DNA from: a virus
Length of the DNA: 39,068 nucleotides
IMG/VR virus record: IMGVR_UViG_3300037963_000192
Span: 1 to 39,068 of that record
Reading direction: 5' to 3' (one strand)
Shown here: piece after piece, positions 15,911 to 24,156 of the stretch
Layout: every line of letters begins with the position of its first letter
Position numbering within the stretch: the first letter of the stretch is position 1
Program-made: the position numbers and the translations under genes
Notes under the pieces: model-generated
Database searches by the model: none
Seen by the model: the letters and a program-made list of their open reading frames with translations, nothing else
Told to the model about the DNA's origin: nothing

Positions 15911-17923
15911 ATGGCAGATTCTTGGCAAACATTCCCCCTAGAGTTTAAAGGTGGCTTACTAAAAAACATCAGTCCTTTACAACAAGGTATTAATGCTCCG
16001 GGCAGTGCTACTGTTCTACAAAATTTTGAGCCTTCAATAGAAGGTGGCTATAGAAAGATAGAAGGTTTTTCTAAAGCAGACTCTAATGCATTATCAGGAA
16101 GTGGTAATATAAGAGGCATTGTAAGATTTGGTGGAGCTATAATAGCTGCTAGAGGAACGCATTTATATCGTTCTTCAGGAAGTGGTTGGACACAATTAAC
16201 TGACTCTACTTCTTTTCCTGCATCAACTGCAACTGCTAAAGTTAATGGTGCAACTTCTAGCACTACAACACTTGTTGTTGATAACAATACTGGTACTATT
16301 TTAGTAGGAATGGTTGTTACAGGCACAGGAATAAGTGGTACAGTAACAGTACAAACAGTTACTGATCAAAATAATTTAGTATTATCAAGTAGCCAAAGTT
16401 TAAGTAACAATGTAGATTTAACCTTTACAGAAAAAAGTCCTACTATAGGAGGTTCAGGTAAAGTAAGATTTGCAGAATACAATTTTACAGGCACAGATAA
16501 ACTTTTTATAGTAGATGGAAATGGTAAACCTTATATTTTTACGGGTACATCATTAGCACAACAAACTAGTTTAGCTAGTGATTTTGCGGGAGCAGATTTT
16601 GTTACCGTTCATCTAGAAAGATTATTTGTTGCCATAGGCACTACTATTATATGTTCAGGTGCTGCCAGTGCCTCTAGTGACAATTTTAGTGGTAGTACGT
16701 CTTTTGAATTTGATGGCACAATAACTGATATTATTACTTTCCGAGAACAATTAATTATATTTTCTCAAAATGGTATTAAGAAATTAACAGGAAAGACCAA
16801 TAGTGATTTTGCGATATTGCCAATAACAGATGATGTGGGAGCAATAGCTCCTGATACAGTTCAAGAAGTTGGTGGTGATGTCATGTTTTTGGCAGCAGAT
16901 GGATTAAGACTACTTGGTGCAACTGAAAGAATAGGTGACTTTAGTTTAGCAGTCGTGTCAAAAAGTATTCAACCAGAATTTAGTAAGTTTACTGCAAACT
17001 CTACTTCTTTTTCTAGTGTAACAATAAGAGAAAAAAGTCAGTATAGAATTTTTGGATACAATGCAGGCTTTACAGATGACTCTGCACTAGGTATAATAGG
17101 AACACAGTTTGCTTCTCAAGGTGGAGAAGGCATGGCTTGGGCAGAAACAAGAGGGATAAACTCTTTCTCTGCTACAAGTTCATACGATAGTGAAACCGAA
17201 TTTATTTATTTTGCTAATGATGATGGGTACGTATATAGATTAGAATCAGGAAACTCTTTTGATGGAGGTGATATATCTGCTACATATCAATCTCCTTTCT
17301 TTCCTGTAAACGACCCACGAATAAGAAAGACATTTTATAAGTTAATATTATATACAGAGCCTTCAGGAAGTGTAGATGCTGAAGTTAGTTTAAAATTAGA
17401 CTTTGAAAAAGATTTAGATTTTCAACCTTCAAGTATAACATTTTCAAGTTCAGCAGAAGGTACATTTTTTTATAATGATAGCTCCTCTTTATTTGCACAA
17501 ACAGGTTTAGTTAATAATGGAAGTGGTTATTCTGCATCAGCTACAAGTATAGCAGTTGATAATTTAACAATAACAAGTGCTTCAGGGCTTACTATAGGAG
17601 ATACATTTATAATAGGAACAACCACACATACATTAACTAATGCACCTACTATATCAGGTTCAGCAGGAAGTGCATCATCAAGTGACTTTTCTTTTACTCC
17701 GGGTTTAGCCGCAACAACTGCAGATAATACACAATTATTTTTTACTAAAATTAATGGGGTAGGAGCTACAAGTTATGGTTCAGCTAATACGCAAAGCCAA
17801 TTTGAATCGCAGTTAATAGGTTCAGGTTTTACTGCAGCATTAAGAATAACGAGTGAAGATAAGAATCCTGCTTTTTCACTTGACTCTGCAACATTAGAAT
17901 ATACAACAAACGAGAGAAGATAA
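15911..17923 (+). CDS. Tail tubular protein B (T7 gp12-like nozzle)
   Basis: 670 residues, ATG with only a weak GGAAA upstream. It begins WQTFPLEFKGGLLKNISPLQ then QGINAPGSATVLQNFEPSIE, a pattern typical of T7-like nozzle proteins. The central part is beta-rich and looks like a propeller (VRFAEYNFTGTDKLFIVDGN; DFVTVHLERLFVAIG; ITDIITFREQLIIFSQNGIK; DVMFLAADGLRLLGATERIG). Near residues 98-175 there is an inserted Thr/Val/Gly-rich region (SSTTTLVVDNNTGTILVGMV) of the sort found in fibres, and a related Ala/Thr/Ser-rich block at about 535-620. T7 gp12 is about 794 residues. It would form the tail tip that carries the fibres and opens for DNA release. The next gene begins two bases after the stop. 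Confidence 0.75.
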   Translation: MADSWQTFPLEFKGGLLKNISPLQQGINAPGSATVLQNFEPSIEGGYRKIEGFSKADSNALSGSGNIRGIVRFGGAIIAARGTHLYRSSGSGWTQLTDSTSFPASTATAKVNGATSSTTTLVVDNNTGTILVGMVVTGTGISGTVTVQTVTDQNNLVLSSSQSLSNNVDLTFTEKSPTIGGSGKVRFAEYNFTGTDKLFIVDGNGKPYIFTGTSLAQQTSLASDFAGADFVTVHLERLFVAIGTTIICSGAASASSDNFSGSTSFEFDGTITDIITFREQLIIFSQNGIKKLTGKTNSDFAILPITDDVGAIAPDTVQEVGGDVMFLAADGLRLLGATERIGDFSLAVVSKSIQPEFSKFTANSTSFSSVTIREKSQYRIFGYNAGFTDDSALGIIGTQFASQGGEGMAWAETRGINSFSATSSYDSETEFIYFANDDGYVYRLESGNSFDGGDISATYQSPFFPVNDPRIRKTFYKLILYTEPSGSVDAEVSLKLDFEKDLDFQPSSITFSSSAEGTFFYNDSSSLFAQTGLVNNGSGYSASATSIAVDNLTITSASGLTIGDTFIIGTTTHTLTNAPTISGSAGSASSSDFSFTPGLAATTADNTQLFFTKINGVGATSYGSANTQSQFESQLIGSGFTAALRITSEDKNPAFSLDSATLEYTTNERR

Positions 17924-17924
17924 A

Positions 17925-20627
17925 ATGGGAAATCAATACACATTTACAACAGGTGGTAATATACAATCAGGTAGTATTGTTAGAGCCGAAGATTTTACTA
18001 CAGAATACACTGCCTTACAATCGGCTTTTGATGGCTCTAGTGGACATACACATGATGGCACGACAGGAGAGGGAGGTCGCATTGAAGTTGTAGGACCTGC
18101 AGGACAATTAGTTGTAACAGCTAGTGCTTTAACAGGTTCAAGTAGTAAACTTTTAAATTTAGGAACTAGCTCTAATTTACTATTAGATGTTTTTATAGCT
18201 GATGATAAAAAAATACAATTTGGAGATGCTCAAGATGCTACCATAGAATATGATGAAGATGGCACAGATACGTTAGCATTCGCAGGTGCAAACATTCGTA
18301 TTAATAATACTAATAAAATAATAGAGTTTCGTGATGCTGATTTAAAAATACATTCATCAGCAGATGGTAAATTAGATATTGATGCAGATACTGAATTAGA
18401 AATAGTAGCTCCTACTGTGGATATTCAGGCAGAGACTGCTATAACATTAGTATCTGATGCAATTACTTTTGGAGAAAATGGAGACACAGACATTGTGTTG
18501 TCATTTAATGCAAATACCAGTGATGGTACTTTAACTTGGATGGAAGATGAAGCTCATTTTAAATTTTCTGATGATATAGTAGTAGATGGCACTAAAAAGA
18601 TATATTTTAATGATGAAGGTGGAGAGCATATAAGTGGTGATGCTACTGATTTAACTATAACATCAGGTAATGATTTAAACCTTACAGCCACTACAGATAT
18701 TAATATACCTGCAGATGTTGGTTTAACTTTTGGTAACGATGCAGAGAAAATAGAAGGTGACGGAACTGACTTAACTATCTCAGGCAATAACATCAATCTT
18801 ACAGCAGTCGCAGATGTAAACATACCTGCGGATGTTGGATTAACATTTGCTACAGCAGAAAAAATAGAATCAGATGGCACGGACTTAACTATAACTGTGG
18901 GTTCAGGTGGTGATGTTAATTTGTCTGCAGATAATGTTAAGTTAACTACGGATGGTGCTATCTTGGGTTTTGGTGCAGACAATGAAGTAACCTTAACTCA
19001 TGTACATAATACAGGACTTATACTAGGTGGTACAACACCAACACTAACTATAGGAGATGCAGGAGCAGAAGATGCTAAAATAGTATTTGATGGTAATGCC
19101 CAAGATTTTTATATAGGTTTAGATGACAGTGCAGATGATCTAGTAATAGGAAAAGGTTCTGCTTTAGGAACAACACCTGCAATATCAATAGATGAAAATG
19201 TATTGGTAACTGTTGCAGATAATTTAACCTTAAAGTCTGATAGTGCAGTACTAGGTTTTGGTGCAGATACTGATACAACATTGACCCATACTGATGGAAC
19301 AGGACTAACACTTAATAGCACTAATAAACTAACATTTGGTGATGCAGCAACGTTTATTCATCAAAGCTCTGATGGAGTTATGACAATAGACGGTGAAGAT
19401 ACAATAGACCTTAATGCTTCTACAGCAGTTCTTGTTAGCAACGATTTAAAATTAAATAGTGATGCAGCAGTATTAGGCTTTGGTGTACACAATGATATAA
19501 CAATTACTCACGTAGCAGATACAGGTCTAACAGTAACAAGTGTTAATACGGATGCTAATGCAGGTCCTGTGCTTGTACTTGATAGAAATAATGATAATGC
19601 CTCTAACAATGATATTATAGGAAGTGTACAGTTTAAAGGTGATAACGCTTCTAATGCTTCAGTTATAATGGGTGAGATTAAAACTAAGATAACAGATACA
19701 ACTGCAGGAAATGAAGACAGTGATGTTATTATTAGCAACATGGTTGCAGGTAGTGCAACACCTCAACTTACTTTATCGGCAACAGGTGTAACTGCAAACG
19801 TAGCATTTACTAATACAGGTGATTTAACAGTAGGAGATGATTTACTTTTAAATTCAGATAGTGCAGTTATTAGTTTAGGTGCAGGTGCTGATGCAACTAT
19901 TACACATGACGGAACAACTGGTGTGACTATTGCAGCTAATCCAATAACTATTGATTCAGGTGGTGATATAGTTCTTGATGCAGACGATGCTGATATTATA
20001 TTTAAAGATGGTGGCACAACGATTGCAAAGTTTACAAATTCTTCAAGCGATTTTGTAATTACTACAGATGTTGATGACAAAGACTTTATTATAAAAGGAC
20101 AAGACGCAACAAGTGAAATAACAGCTTTAACCCTAGATATGTCAGAAGCAGGTAAGGCTATCTTTAATCAAGATATAAATGTTCCGGGAGAAGTGCAGAC
20201 AACCAAGGTTGCTTTTACAGATGGTGATGATGCCATGACTGTTGCAGATGGTGGTAGTGTAACCTTTGCTGATGATGTAACAGTAACAGGTAGAGCAGTT
20301 CCGGGAACAGTACCTTCTGCAGGAAGTGCTACATCAGGTACAGTTACTTTTGATTTATCTTCAAATAATAATTTTCATCTTACAACAAGTGGTAATGTTG
20401 ATACCAATGGATTAACTTTTAGTAATCATAATGTTGCAGGGCAAACAGGAACAATTAAAGTTGTTAATTCAGGACATAGTATTGCTGTTAATGACATGGT
20501 GGCTATAAATGCAGACTCTCTAACTGCTTTACAAGCAGCAGGAACATATATGCTAACGTACTTGGTGACTGCTACAGGTGGTGGTAACGATACCATATTT
20601 GTTAGTGCAACAGGAGCTTTATCGTAA
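17925..20627 (+). CDS. Tail fibre protein 2 with interspersed beta repeats
   Basis: 900 residues, starting two bases after the nozzle gene. The N-terminal 70 residues include GNIQSGSIVRAEDFTTEYTA and SSGHTHDGTTGEGGRIEVVG, an anchor domain common in marine phage fibres. Then comes a very long shaft of short strands with Asp/Gly turns, including two repeat families: three units with DGTDLTI and NIPADVGLTF (about 18616-18890) and four 32-residue units with 'L-x-S-D-x-A-V-L-G-F-G-A' (18930-19931). The C-terminal 120 residues (TVTFDLSSNNNFHLTTSGNV; GTYMLTYLVTATGGGNDTIF) form a different, compact beta domain. It is expected to be a trimeric shaft fibre. The composition is very low in Cys and Trp. 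It lies right after the nozzle gene, so it may be the main tail fibre. Confidence 0.75.
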   Translation: MGNQYTFTTGGNIQSGSIVRAEDFTTEYTALQSAFDGSSGHTHDGTTGEGGRIEVVGPAGQLVVTASALTGSSSKLLNLGTSSNLLLDVFIADDKKIQFGDAQDATIEYDEDGTDTLAFAGANIRINNTNKIIEFRDADLKIHSSADGKLDIDADTELEIVAPTVDIQAETAITLVSDAITFGENGDTDIVLSFNANTSDGTLTWMEDEAHFKFSDDIVVDGTKKIYFNDEGGEHISGDATDLTITSGNDLNLTATTDINIPADVGLTFGNDAEKIEGDGTDLTISGNNINLTAVADVNIPADVGLTFATAEKIESDGTDLTITVGSGGDVNLSADNVKLTTDGAILGFGADNEVTLTHVHNTGLILGGTTPTLTIGDAGAEDAKIVFDGNAQDFYIGLDDSADDLVIGKGSALGTTPAISIDENVLVTVADNLTLKSDSAVLGFGADTDTTLTHTDGTGLTLNSTNKLTFGDAATFIHQSSDGVMTIDGEDTIDLNASTAVLVSNDLKLNSDAAVLGFGVHNDITITHVADTGLTVTSVNTDANAGPVLVLDRNNDNASNNDIIGSVQFKGDNASNASVIMGEIKTKITDTTAGNEDSDVIISNMVAGSATPQLTLSATGVTANVAFTNTGDLTVGDDLLLNSDSAVISLGAGADATITHDGTTGVTIAANPITIDSGGDIVLDADDADIIFKDGGTTIAKFTNSSSDFVITTDVDDKDFIIKGQDATSEITALTLDMSEAGKAIFNQDINVPGEVQTTKVAFTDGDDAMTVADGGSVTFADDVTVTGRAVPGTVPSAGSATSGTVTFDLSSNNNFHLTTSGNVDTNGLTFSNHNVAGQTGTIKVVNSGHSIAVNDMVAINADSLTALQAAGTYMLTYLVTATGGGNDTIFVSATGALS
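18616..18890 (+). repeat. Three adjacent beta-shaft units in fibre 2
   Basis: Three consecutive blocks of about 37 to 40 residues share (E/K)(H/K)I-x-x-D-(A/G)-T-D-L-T-I followed by asparagine-rich turns; the first two also share INIPADVGLTF or VNIPADVGLTF. DNA is similar but not identical. They indicate recent internal duplication in the shaft. The boundaries are approximate. Confidence 0.6.
18930..19931 (+). repeat. Four dispersed 32-residue repeats in fibre 2
   Basis: Copies at 18930-19025, 19218-19313, 19440-19535 and 19836-19931, each 96 bases. Each reads 'x-L-x-L-x-S/T-D-x-A-x-L-G-F-G-x-x-x-x-x-T-x-T-H-x-x-x-T-G-x-x'. Copy 4 is the most diverged (VISLGAG). Intervals between starts are 288, 222 and 396 bases. 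The conserved His in TH may mark a turn or a metal-binding point. Confidence 0.75.
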
Positions 20628-20628
20628 T

Positions 20629-23355
20629 ATGTCTTTATTTCCAATAATAGGTGCAGGTGACGCTTCACTAGGAGTATATAATGGTGCAGTAACAAGGTCA
20701 TTAAGATTTAATGGTAAGCACAATGCAGAAAACCCAGTATTAGCAAGAAACTTTCTTACTCCTGAAGGCACTGGTAAAAGATGGATATTTGCATTTTGGA
20801 TTAAACCTTGTATTTTTGGTAATGATACTGCTATAATTACTGCAGGTGCAAATGCTACCAATTATTCTGCTATAACATTCGCAGCTAATGGAGATTTAAA
20901 TGCTACAGATGCACTTCACATAGTAGCTGTTGCTAGTAATACTAACCAATATGCCTTGCAAACAAAAGCCTTATTCAGAGATCCTACAAATTGGCAACAC
21001 ATTTGTATTGCTTTTGATAGCCTTCAACCAACTGAACGAAACAGAATGGCAATTTTTATAAACGGTAAACTTTTTAATGACACAAACACTGCTTCAAATC
21101 ATTTTGAAGTGTTTACAGATTACCCCGCTGAAGACACCGTTCCCACTTATTTTAATGCCAATGGTGTAACTCATAGAATAGGTGTGTTTAATACTGTAGG
21201 AGATGCAGGAAACTTAGAAGGTTATCTTGCCGATATGTATTTTTTAGATAATGAATCTATATTTAGTAGTACAGATGCCACCCCAACAGCAAATACTACA
21301 TTTGTAAATAGTGATAAAGATACATTAGTAACATTTTGTGAACAAAAAAATGGAATAGCAATACCAAAAGCCTACACTGGTGCAACAAATACTTATGGCA
21401 ATAATGGATTTCATTTAGATTTTAAAGCCAGTGGAGTAGCTACTACTGCTGAAGCAACAGATGCAAATACAAATATAGGGGATGACAAGTCTGGAAATGG
21501 ACATAATTTTTCAGTCACGGATATTGATGCAACAGATGTTTCGCTTGATAACCCTGAAAATAACTTTTGTACGCTTAATTCAATAAATAAACAAAGTTCT
21601 TCAGCATTAGATGAAGGTAATCTAAGAGCAGTTTTAACATCAGGTGGAAATAGTGCAAGAACAGGGTCTACTTTTGCTGTATCAAGTGGCAAGTGGTATT
21701 GGGAAATAAGACAAAATAATTCAAGCAGATTTGCTACTGGTGTATTTGATGCTGATACATATGCAATGCCTGATGATTCAACAAATGAAGATGGTGGTAA
21801 TACTGATAGTGAATGGGTTTACATTACAAGTGATAACTCAGGTAATGGAGCAAGAAAACATAATAATACTATAACAAATAGTTATGGTAATGAAACGGGT
21901 AATGGTGAAATTGTAATGGTTGCTCTTGATGCTGATAACGATGCAATATGGTTTGGAAGTGAAGGAACTTGGTTTAACAATGGAACAAGCGATAATTCTG
22001 CTACAGTTAAATCACAAATAGAAGCAGGAACAACGACTAACGCAGCGTATACCAGTGTTACTGGAACATTGACACCTTGTTGTGTAAGACAAACAGGCAG
22101 TAATAATTTGACTTTTAATTTTGGGCAAGACAGTCGTTTTGCAGATACTGATAATTCTGCAGGAAGTTATAGTGATGGTAATGGACAAGGCTTGTTTCAA
22201 CACCCAGTTCCGTCAGGGTTTTTAGCATTATGTTCTAGTAACTTGCCCGATGTAACTTTTTCTGCTGAAACAAGTGAACAACCTTCTGATTATTTCAACA
22301 CATTTTTATACACTGGAACAAATACTGTAAATAAAAATTACGCATTAAATACTTTTACACCAGATTGGGTATGGCTGAAATCAAGAGGTTCAGACAATCA
22401 TGTTGTTATTGATAGTTCAAGAGTTACGACTGCTGCTCATTTAAACGCAAGTGCTGTTTACCCTAACTTACACCCAAATATTTTAGATGCTGAAGCAAGT
22501 GATGCTCACCCAAAAATAATTGCAAATGGAATACAAGTATCTCAAGGTTTATATGATAACAGTGGAGTAGATTTTGTGGTGTGGAATTGGAAGGCTAATG
22601 GGGGTACTTTAACTACAAATGATGCAAGTGCAACTGGTGTGGGCGATATAGATTCTGTATTTCAAGTATCTAGTGATGCTAAGTTTAGTATTGTTACATA
22701 TACTGGAGAAGGTTCAAATAGTACAGATATAGAAATCGCACATGGATTAGGAGTACAACCAAGAGTAGTAATTGTAAAAAACAGAACTGATAGTAATACA
22801 AGATGGCAATTTTATCATGAAGATTTAAGTGCAGATGGTACTTTTACAAAGAAAAATTTAGTATTTGATGATGCTAGTGCAGAAGCGGGTTATGCAAGTC
22901 AAATAAAAGCAGTATCATCAACAACTTTTACAGTAAGAGATACAGATGCTGCGGGAAATGCAACTGTTAATAAAAGTGGTTCAAATTATGTAGCGTATTG
23001 TTTTGCTGAAGTTGAGGGATTCTCAAAGCTAGGCTCGTACACTGGAAGAGGATCTGGACTTCTTCCCTATATTCACACAGGTTTCCGACCCGCTTGGATT
23101 ATTTTTAAAAGAGCTACAGGAGGTACTGGAGATTGGGATATTTATGATACAAAGAGAGATACTCATAACGTAGCTTTTAAAGAATTATTAGGTAATGTAA
23201 GTAATGGTGAAAGTGATTCAACAACTTTGTCAATTGACATATTAAGTAATGGTTTTAAATTGCGAACAACTAATGCTAACGGTAATGGCAGTGGTAACAA
23301 ATACATTTACATGGCTTTTGCCGAACAACCTTTTAAGTTTAGTAACGGAAGATAG
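20629..23355 (+). CDS. Tail fibre/adhesin 3 with LamG-like and SPRY-like domains
   Basis: 908 residues. I chose the ATG at 20629, one base after the fibre 2 stop; the frame extends upstream into fibre 2 without a better start. N-terminal residues 25-225 resemble a concanavalin/LamG-type sandwich (RWIFAFWIKPCIFG; NWQHICIAFDSL; YLADMYFLDNES). Residues about 325-480 look like SPRY: SGKWYWEIRQNNSSRFATGV and EIVMVALDADNDAIWFGSEG with WFNNGTS. The C-terminal part has three related beta modules (near residues 578, 686 and 797) of the type 'hGLG-x-x-P-r-v-v-i-v-K-x-R'. Such domains bind glycans or proteins, so this is a likely receptor-binding protein. It is one of the most modular proteins in the window, and its domains are common in marine phages. 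Confidence 0.68.
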   Translation: MSLFPIIGAGDASLGVYNGAVTRSLRFNGKHNAENPVLARNFLTPEGTGKRWIFAFWIKPCIFGNDTAIITAGANATNYSAITFAANGDLNATDALHIVAVASNTNQYALQTKALFRDPTNWQHICIAFDSLQPTERNRMAIFINGKLFNDTNTASNHFEVFTDYPAEDTVPTYFNANGVTHRIGVFNTVGDAGNLEGYLADMYFLDNESIFSSTDATPTANTTFVNSDKDTLVTFCEQKNGIAIPKAYTGATNTYGNNGFHLDFKASGVATTAEATDANTNIGDDKSGNGHNFSVTDIDATDVSLDNPENNFCTLNSINKQSSSALDEGNLRAVLTSGGNSARTGSTFAVSSGKWYWEIRQNNSSRFATGVFDADTYAMPDDSTNEDGGNTDSEWVYITSDNSGNGARKHNNTITNSYGNETGNGEIVMVALDADNDAIWFGSEGTWFNNGTSDNSATVKSQIEAGTTTNAAYTSVTGTLTPCCVRQTGSNNLTFNFGQDSRFADTDNSAGSYSDGNGQGLFQHPVPSGFLALCSSNLPDVTFSAETSEQPSDYFNTFLYTGTNTVNKNYALNTFTPDWVWLKSRGSDNHVVIDSSRVTTAAHLNASAVYPNLHPNILDAEASDAHPKIIANGIQVSQGLYDNSGVDFVVWNWKANGGTLTTNDASATGVGDIDSVFQVSSDAKFSIVTYTGEGSNSTDIEIAHGLGVQPRVVIVKNRTDSNTRWQFYHEDLSADGTFTKKNLVFDDASAEAGYASQIKAVSSTTFTVRDTDAAGNATVNKSGSNYVAYCFAEVEGFSKLGSYTGRGSGLLPYIHTGFRPAWIIFKRATGGTGDWDIYDTKRDTHNVAFKELLGNVSNGESDSTTLSIDILSNGFKLRTTNANGNGSGNKYIYMAFAEQPFKFSNGR

Positions 23356-23364
23356 GAGATAACA

Positions 23365-23922
23365 ATGGTTTGGAAAATAACAGATGGTGATGCAGTTGCT
23401 CCCATAGGTAAAATGTTTACTACAAAAGGAATAAAGATACCCCCTACATGGAACTCATGGACTGATGATAATAAGAAAAAACACGGTTTATATTGGGAAG
23501 ATGACCCTGTTGTAGAATCTTTTGACAGAAGATTTTATTGGTCTAAAGATAACCCCAAGAATTTAGATGATGTAGATGCAAAAGACTCAGATGGTAATCA
23601 GCTTTATAAATCAGATGGGAAAACAAAAGTTATTACTACAGGTTTAAAGTCTCAATGGATTGTACAAACTAAGCGGACAGCAAATGATATGTTGGCAAAA
23701 ACAGATTGGATGGTCACACGTAAAATGGAAAAGGGAGATGCAATACCCACTGCTACAGCTACATTTAGAGACAGTGTGAGAACTGCCTGTGACACTATAG
23801 AAACTAAGATAAATAATTGTTCTAATTTATCTGAGTTTATAGCTTTGTTTGATGTGCCAAAAGATAGTGATGATAAAGTGTCGGGCAATGCTCCTATATA
23901 TGATTTTCCTAAAGAGACGTAA
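23365..23922 (+). CDS. Probable tail-fibre assembly protein
   Basis: 185 residues; AGGAGA upstream, nine bases after the adhesin gene. The middle and C-terminal part (ANDMLAKTDWMVTRKMEKGD then PTATATFRDSVRTACDTIET) has the 'L-x-x-T-D-W-x-x-x-R-x-x-E-x-G-x-x-x-P-x-x-x-x-x-x-R-x-x-x-R' pattern found in tail-fibre assembly chaperones and at the C-termini of short fibre proteins. N-terminal residues are Trp-rich and Lys/Asp-rich (WNSWTDDNKKKHGLYWEDDP). Its place directly after the adhesin gene is where fibre-specific assembly factors normally are; they help the fibre fold or trimerise. Two Cys residues occur near residues 139 and 152. Whether it stays in the virion cannot be told. Confidence 0.55.
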   Translation: MVWKITDGDAVAPIGKMFTTKGIKIPPTWNSWTDDNKKKHGLYWEDDPVVESFDRRFYWSKDNPKNLDDVDAKDSDGNQLYKSDGKTKVITTGLKSQWIVQTKRTANDMLAKTDWMVTRKMEKGDAIPTATATFRDSVRTACDTIETKINNCSNLSEFIALFDVPKDSDDKVSGNAPIYDFPKET

Positions 23923-24156
23923 ATGGAAATAGACGCAATGTTATTTTGGAATATTATATTGACAATGGTAGTTGTACCATTTGGGTGGGCATTTAACAAG
24001 ATGTTCCAAGAAGTAAAGCGTATACAAATACTTTTAAATAAAACACGTGAAGAGTATGCACGTAAGGATGATGTCAAAGAAGATATGCATGACCTTATGG
24101 ATGCAATAAAGAGACTAGAAGATAAATTAGATAAAATATTAATGGGAAGTAGATAA
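23923..24156 (+). CDS. Single-span membrane protein with coiled coil (possible holin/spanin-like)
   Basis: 77 residues; its ATG follows the upstream stop directly, and its TAATG overlaps the next gene by one base. Residues 6-24 (MLFWNIILTMVVVPFGWAF) form one hydrophobic segment. The rest is a charged coiled coil (LLNKTREEYARKDDVKEDMH; AIKRLEDKLDKILMG). This layout, 'membrane anchor plus KTREEYARKDDVKxDM', recurs in small proteins of marine podoviruses. Phage holins of class II and Rz-type spanins have similar sizes, but no lipobox, no catalytic gene and no second transmembrane helix is seen. It could also anchor ejection proteins to the inner membrane, as it lies in front of the internal virion genes. 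Confidence 0.5.
   Translation: MEIDAMLFWNIILTMVVVPFGWAFNKMFQEVKRIQILLNKTREEYARKDDVKEDMHDLMDAIKRLEDKLDKILMGSR

Noticed and set aside
18554-18982. 142-codon minus-strand frame within fibre 2
   Set aside because: It is a shadow of the repeat-rich fibre codons, with no start signal and no neighbours on that strand.
20578-20628. Start of the third fibre at 20578
   Set aside because: It would overlap fibre 2 by 50 bases with no ribosome site; the ATG at 20629 follows the fibre 2 stop by one base.
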